From: Gari tellinella
Taxonomy: Eukaryota; Mollusca; Bivalvia; Cardiida; Psammobiidae
Length of the DNA stretch: 64,000 nt
Direction: 5' to 3'
NCBI GenBank assembly: GCA_922989275.2
Contig: OV277872.1
Location: 26,428,119-26,492,118, forward strand
The notes under the pieces were generated by a model. It was not told where the DNA came from and made no database searches. It saw nothing but the letters and a program-made list of their open reading frames with translations. The position numbers were made by a program, and so were the translations under genes. Below are positions 53,101-56,100 of this stretch, piece by piece. Positions within the stretch are counted from its first letter, which is position 1, and the number at the start of each line of letters is the position of its first letter.

Positions 53101-56100
53101 TAATGAGGTTAGAAAATTTCCTTTTAGAATAAACCAGATAGTTTTGCAGCAAATGTTTGTCTTTCAATGCACGTTGGTGTTTTTTACCATTGTCCAAAAG
53201 ATGAGGGATCCATCGAGCACATATCTTATTGACACCAATTTGTTCCTTTAAAATTAGATGAACTCGCGATAAACTTAAGCTAGTGCGATGTGCTATCTCC
53301 CTCACAGTCAATAGTGCATCTTTCAGAAGAAGTTCCTGAATTCTGGCAATATTTTGTCTGGTGGTCACAGTTCTTGACCTACCACTTCTGATGTTGTCTG
53401 CCAACATCTCCCGACCAGCTTTAAAACGTTTAAACCACCGGGTAACTGAGCTATATGAAATCTCAATTGTTCCATAGATATCACATATTTCCGTGAATAT
53501 AGATTTAGCATTTAAATCTGAATAAGGGGAGATCCTTTGAAAGCACAGAAAACAAGGCACATACTGAAAATTGCAGACTCGGTTAAATTGAGTCTGTTCA
53601 TGAGCAATACTGAAATATGCAACAGTGCTCACGCCCCCTAGCACCAGCTTAAGCGGAATTCAACTTTCAACTGTAAATGCGCTGAAATCAATAAAACCAA
53701 GTTTACACCAGTCTTTGATATATGCCCTGATTTCAGCGCATCTCGATTAGCGTTTTCCAACCATGTTTAGCTAAGTACCGTTACCCTTGTGTAGTTTCGG
53801 TCGTTATATATACATAACTAGTGGACAAAAGCGCACGAAATTTTGCACATAGACGGACAAAAGATGGATTTAACTTTACACAGATACTTGGTTACAAGAA
53901 AGCACGTGTAACTCGAGATCTAACTGAAGTTGCATTATTTTTGGAACACCTCTCCTTTTGGGCCATTCATTTACAATTTTTTGGTGGTTACGAAATGACT
54001 TATTCAACTTTTTGGCAGCTACAAAATGACTCAAAAATCGGCTACGAAATGACTTTTAAGTTTTGGGCGGCTTCGAAATGACTCAAAATTCGGCAACGAA
54101 ATGACTTATTTTACCGGCTACGAAATGACACGGCTACGAAATGACTATAACTCCTCTCAAAAATGCATGTATTTTTTTACCATTCAATTCACCAAGACAA
54201 ATATTTCTTGTCTCAAATGACAAGCACAATTAAAATAATGTTCTATCCCTGTTCTATCCCTTGATTTAGATTATAAATAAATATGTCAGTATAATTTTAA
54301 AACAAACACTAAATATTACCTGCACATGTCGGTGGCCGGTTCCAGTCGCCGCTCTCATCACAGTACATAAATGGAGAACCATCTCGCTTGTAACCATCGT
54401 TACATGCAACAGTGCATGTTGCACCGAATACCGCCTTATTTCGTGGACAATAGATTGCTCCATTCAGAACCACCGGTTTTGTTTTACATGCCGTTGCTGT
54501 GTATGAAAGGCTTTATGCATTTAGAACAAACCAAGCAAACAAATGTGAAGAGGCATGGTCATTTTTCCCATACTATTTTAAATTTAAATGTAAACAGCGG
54601 AAGAGTAAGTAGAACGAACGATCCCTTCAGATTTTTTAAACTTTAATGTTCAAACATAACGTTTTTAACTATTCAATAGTCTTTTCAGGGTTATTTTAAA
54701 TTTAGAACATTCTGTGAACATATTTACAATGTAGGAACCACAGGTACTTGACATATACATCTAGATCTATTAACCGCCCCCCCCCCCCTATAAAAAAGCA
54801 TTTTAGCGTTATTTTACGGACTTTGATGAAATAAAAAGTAGATATTGATAAATTAATCATTTCCTGAGGGTACCACATGAGAATATCGGCGATCTAGTCT
54901 ATTTTAGCATCAGTTTAAGCCGATAGTTAATACTAGGTGTTGGATGGTGCTGTTTACCTTGTATCTATAATAGAAGTCTAGTAAAAAAATAAAATAAATA
55001 GGAGGTGGGGGGTTTAATAGATCTAAATGTATGTGTCAAGTACCTGTAGTAGGAACTACATGTATTACCAACAAAAGAACGTAAATTTTATGAAGAGAAT
55101 ATTGAATGAGTGTATTTACAGTAGTGAATTTATTAAACGAGTTGGATAAAATAACATGTTTCGAGCCTTGGCGATCAACCTATCATTTTATCCAACGAGT
55201 TCAATAAATTCCCGACTGAAAACACACGAATTCGATATTCTAATTATCACATTAACAACAAATGACACAAAAATCCGAACGCTCTTTCTCTAACGTTTTC
55301 CTCAGCTAGATCTATTAGGAAAACGATTCGTCATAAGTGTTGTTATATTAGGTTTTATTCATCTATAGATAAAAGACACATATCAAACTAAAATAAAAAA
55401 ATCAAACATAAATGTGTTGTGAAAAGACTTTTCTGATACCAAATTCAAATTTTAAATTAATACTTAATCTTAAATGTTTTATTTACTTAAATGATCATTT
55501 GACCTTTACTTTCATTTTCAAAGTAACGTCATCTTTGCAATATGACGTCAATATAACGGTAACTTCTAAATTTAAAAGCTTGAATCACTGAGCTCTATGT
55601 AGCCTGATTAATTGCATGACATTGCGGGACTGCTCGGGGTAAATGTTTTTAGGACATTTGAAAATGTTTCAAACCCGTGTGGTGGTCTAAGTTTAGATTT
55701 TCTTAAACTAAATACAGTCGGCGGTGTAGTACAGTATTTTGGTGAGTCGAAAATTAGTTGGTTTTTACGGAACATTATAGTGTGTCAGTTTATGTGATAA
55801 ACAATTATATCCCCTTTATTTATTATGCCAATGGACTACAATTGTCCTAAACAAAAGCTAAAATGTACAATCTTGATTTTAAGTAAAACTATATTATACC
55901 CATTTAATTCATTCCTTCACCGAAGAAAATAGTTCATACAGTAATGAATATGAAACATAATGAATATCTCCTATATCTTAGCATATTGTAGCTTAAAGCA
56001 GACTTAAAGAAAAGCAGAATATGACTTAAGGCACATTCTGCTTATTTCAATCCTGCTTGTAGTGATTAACTGTCTTCAAAACTAGAACCAGGCTTTTGAT

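Larger units (their letters stand above)
49123..54147. mobile_element. 5.0-kb element with inverted ends built from AGTCATTTCGTAGCCG units
   Basis: The left arm (49123-49370) starts TAGTCATTTCGTAGCCG, repeated at 17-31-bp spacing. The right arm (about 53985-54147) is its mirror. On the other strand it starts identically and shares the order 'GTAGCCGGTAAAATAAGTCA'. One more unit is at 52430. The interior has a second inverted repeat pair (49690-49820 with 51500-51640) and an inserted mariner. No own transposase was found. It lies in the intron between exons 4 and 5. Confidence 0.85.
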
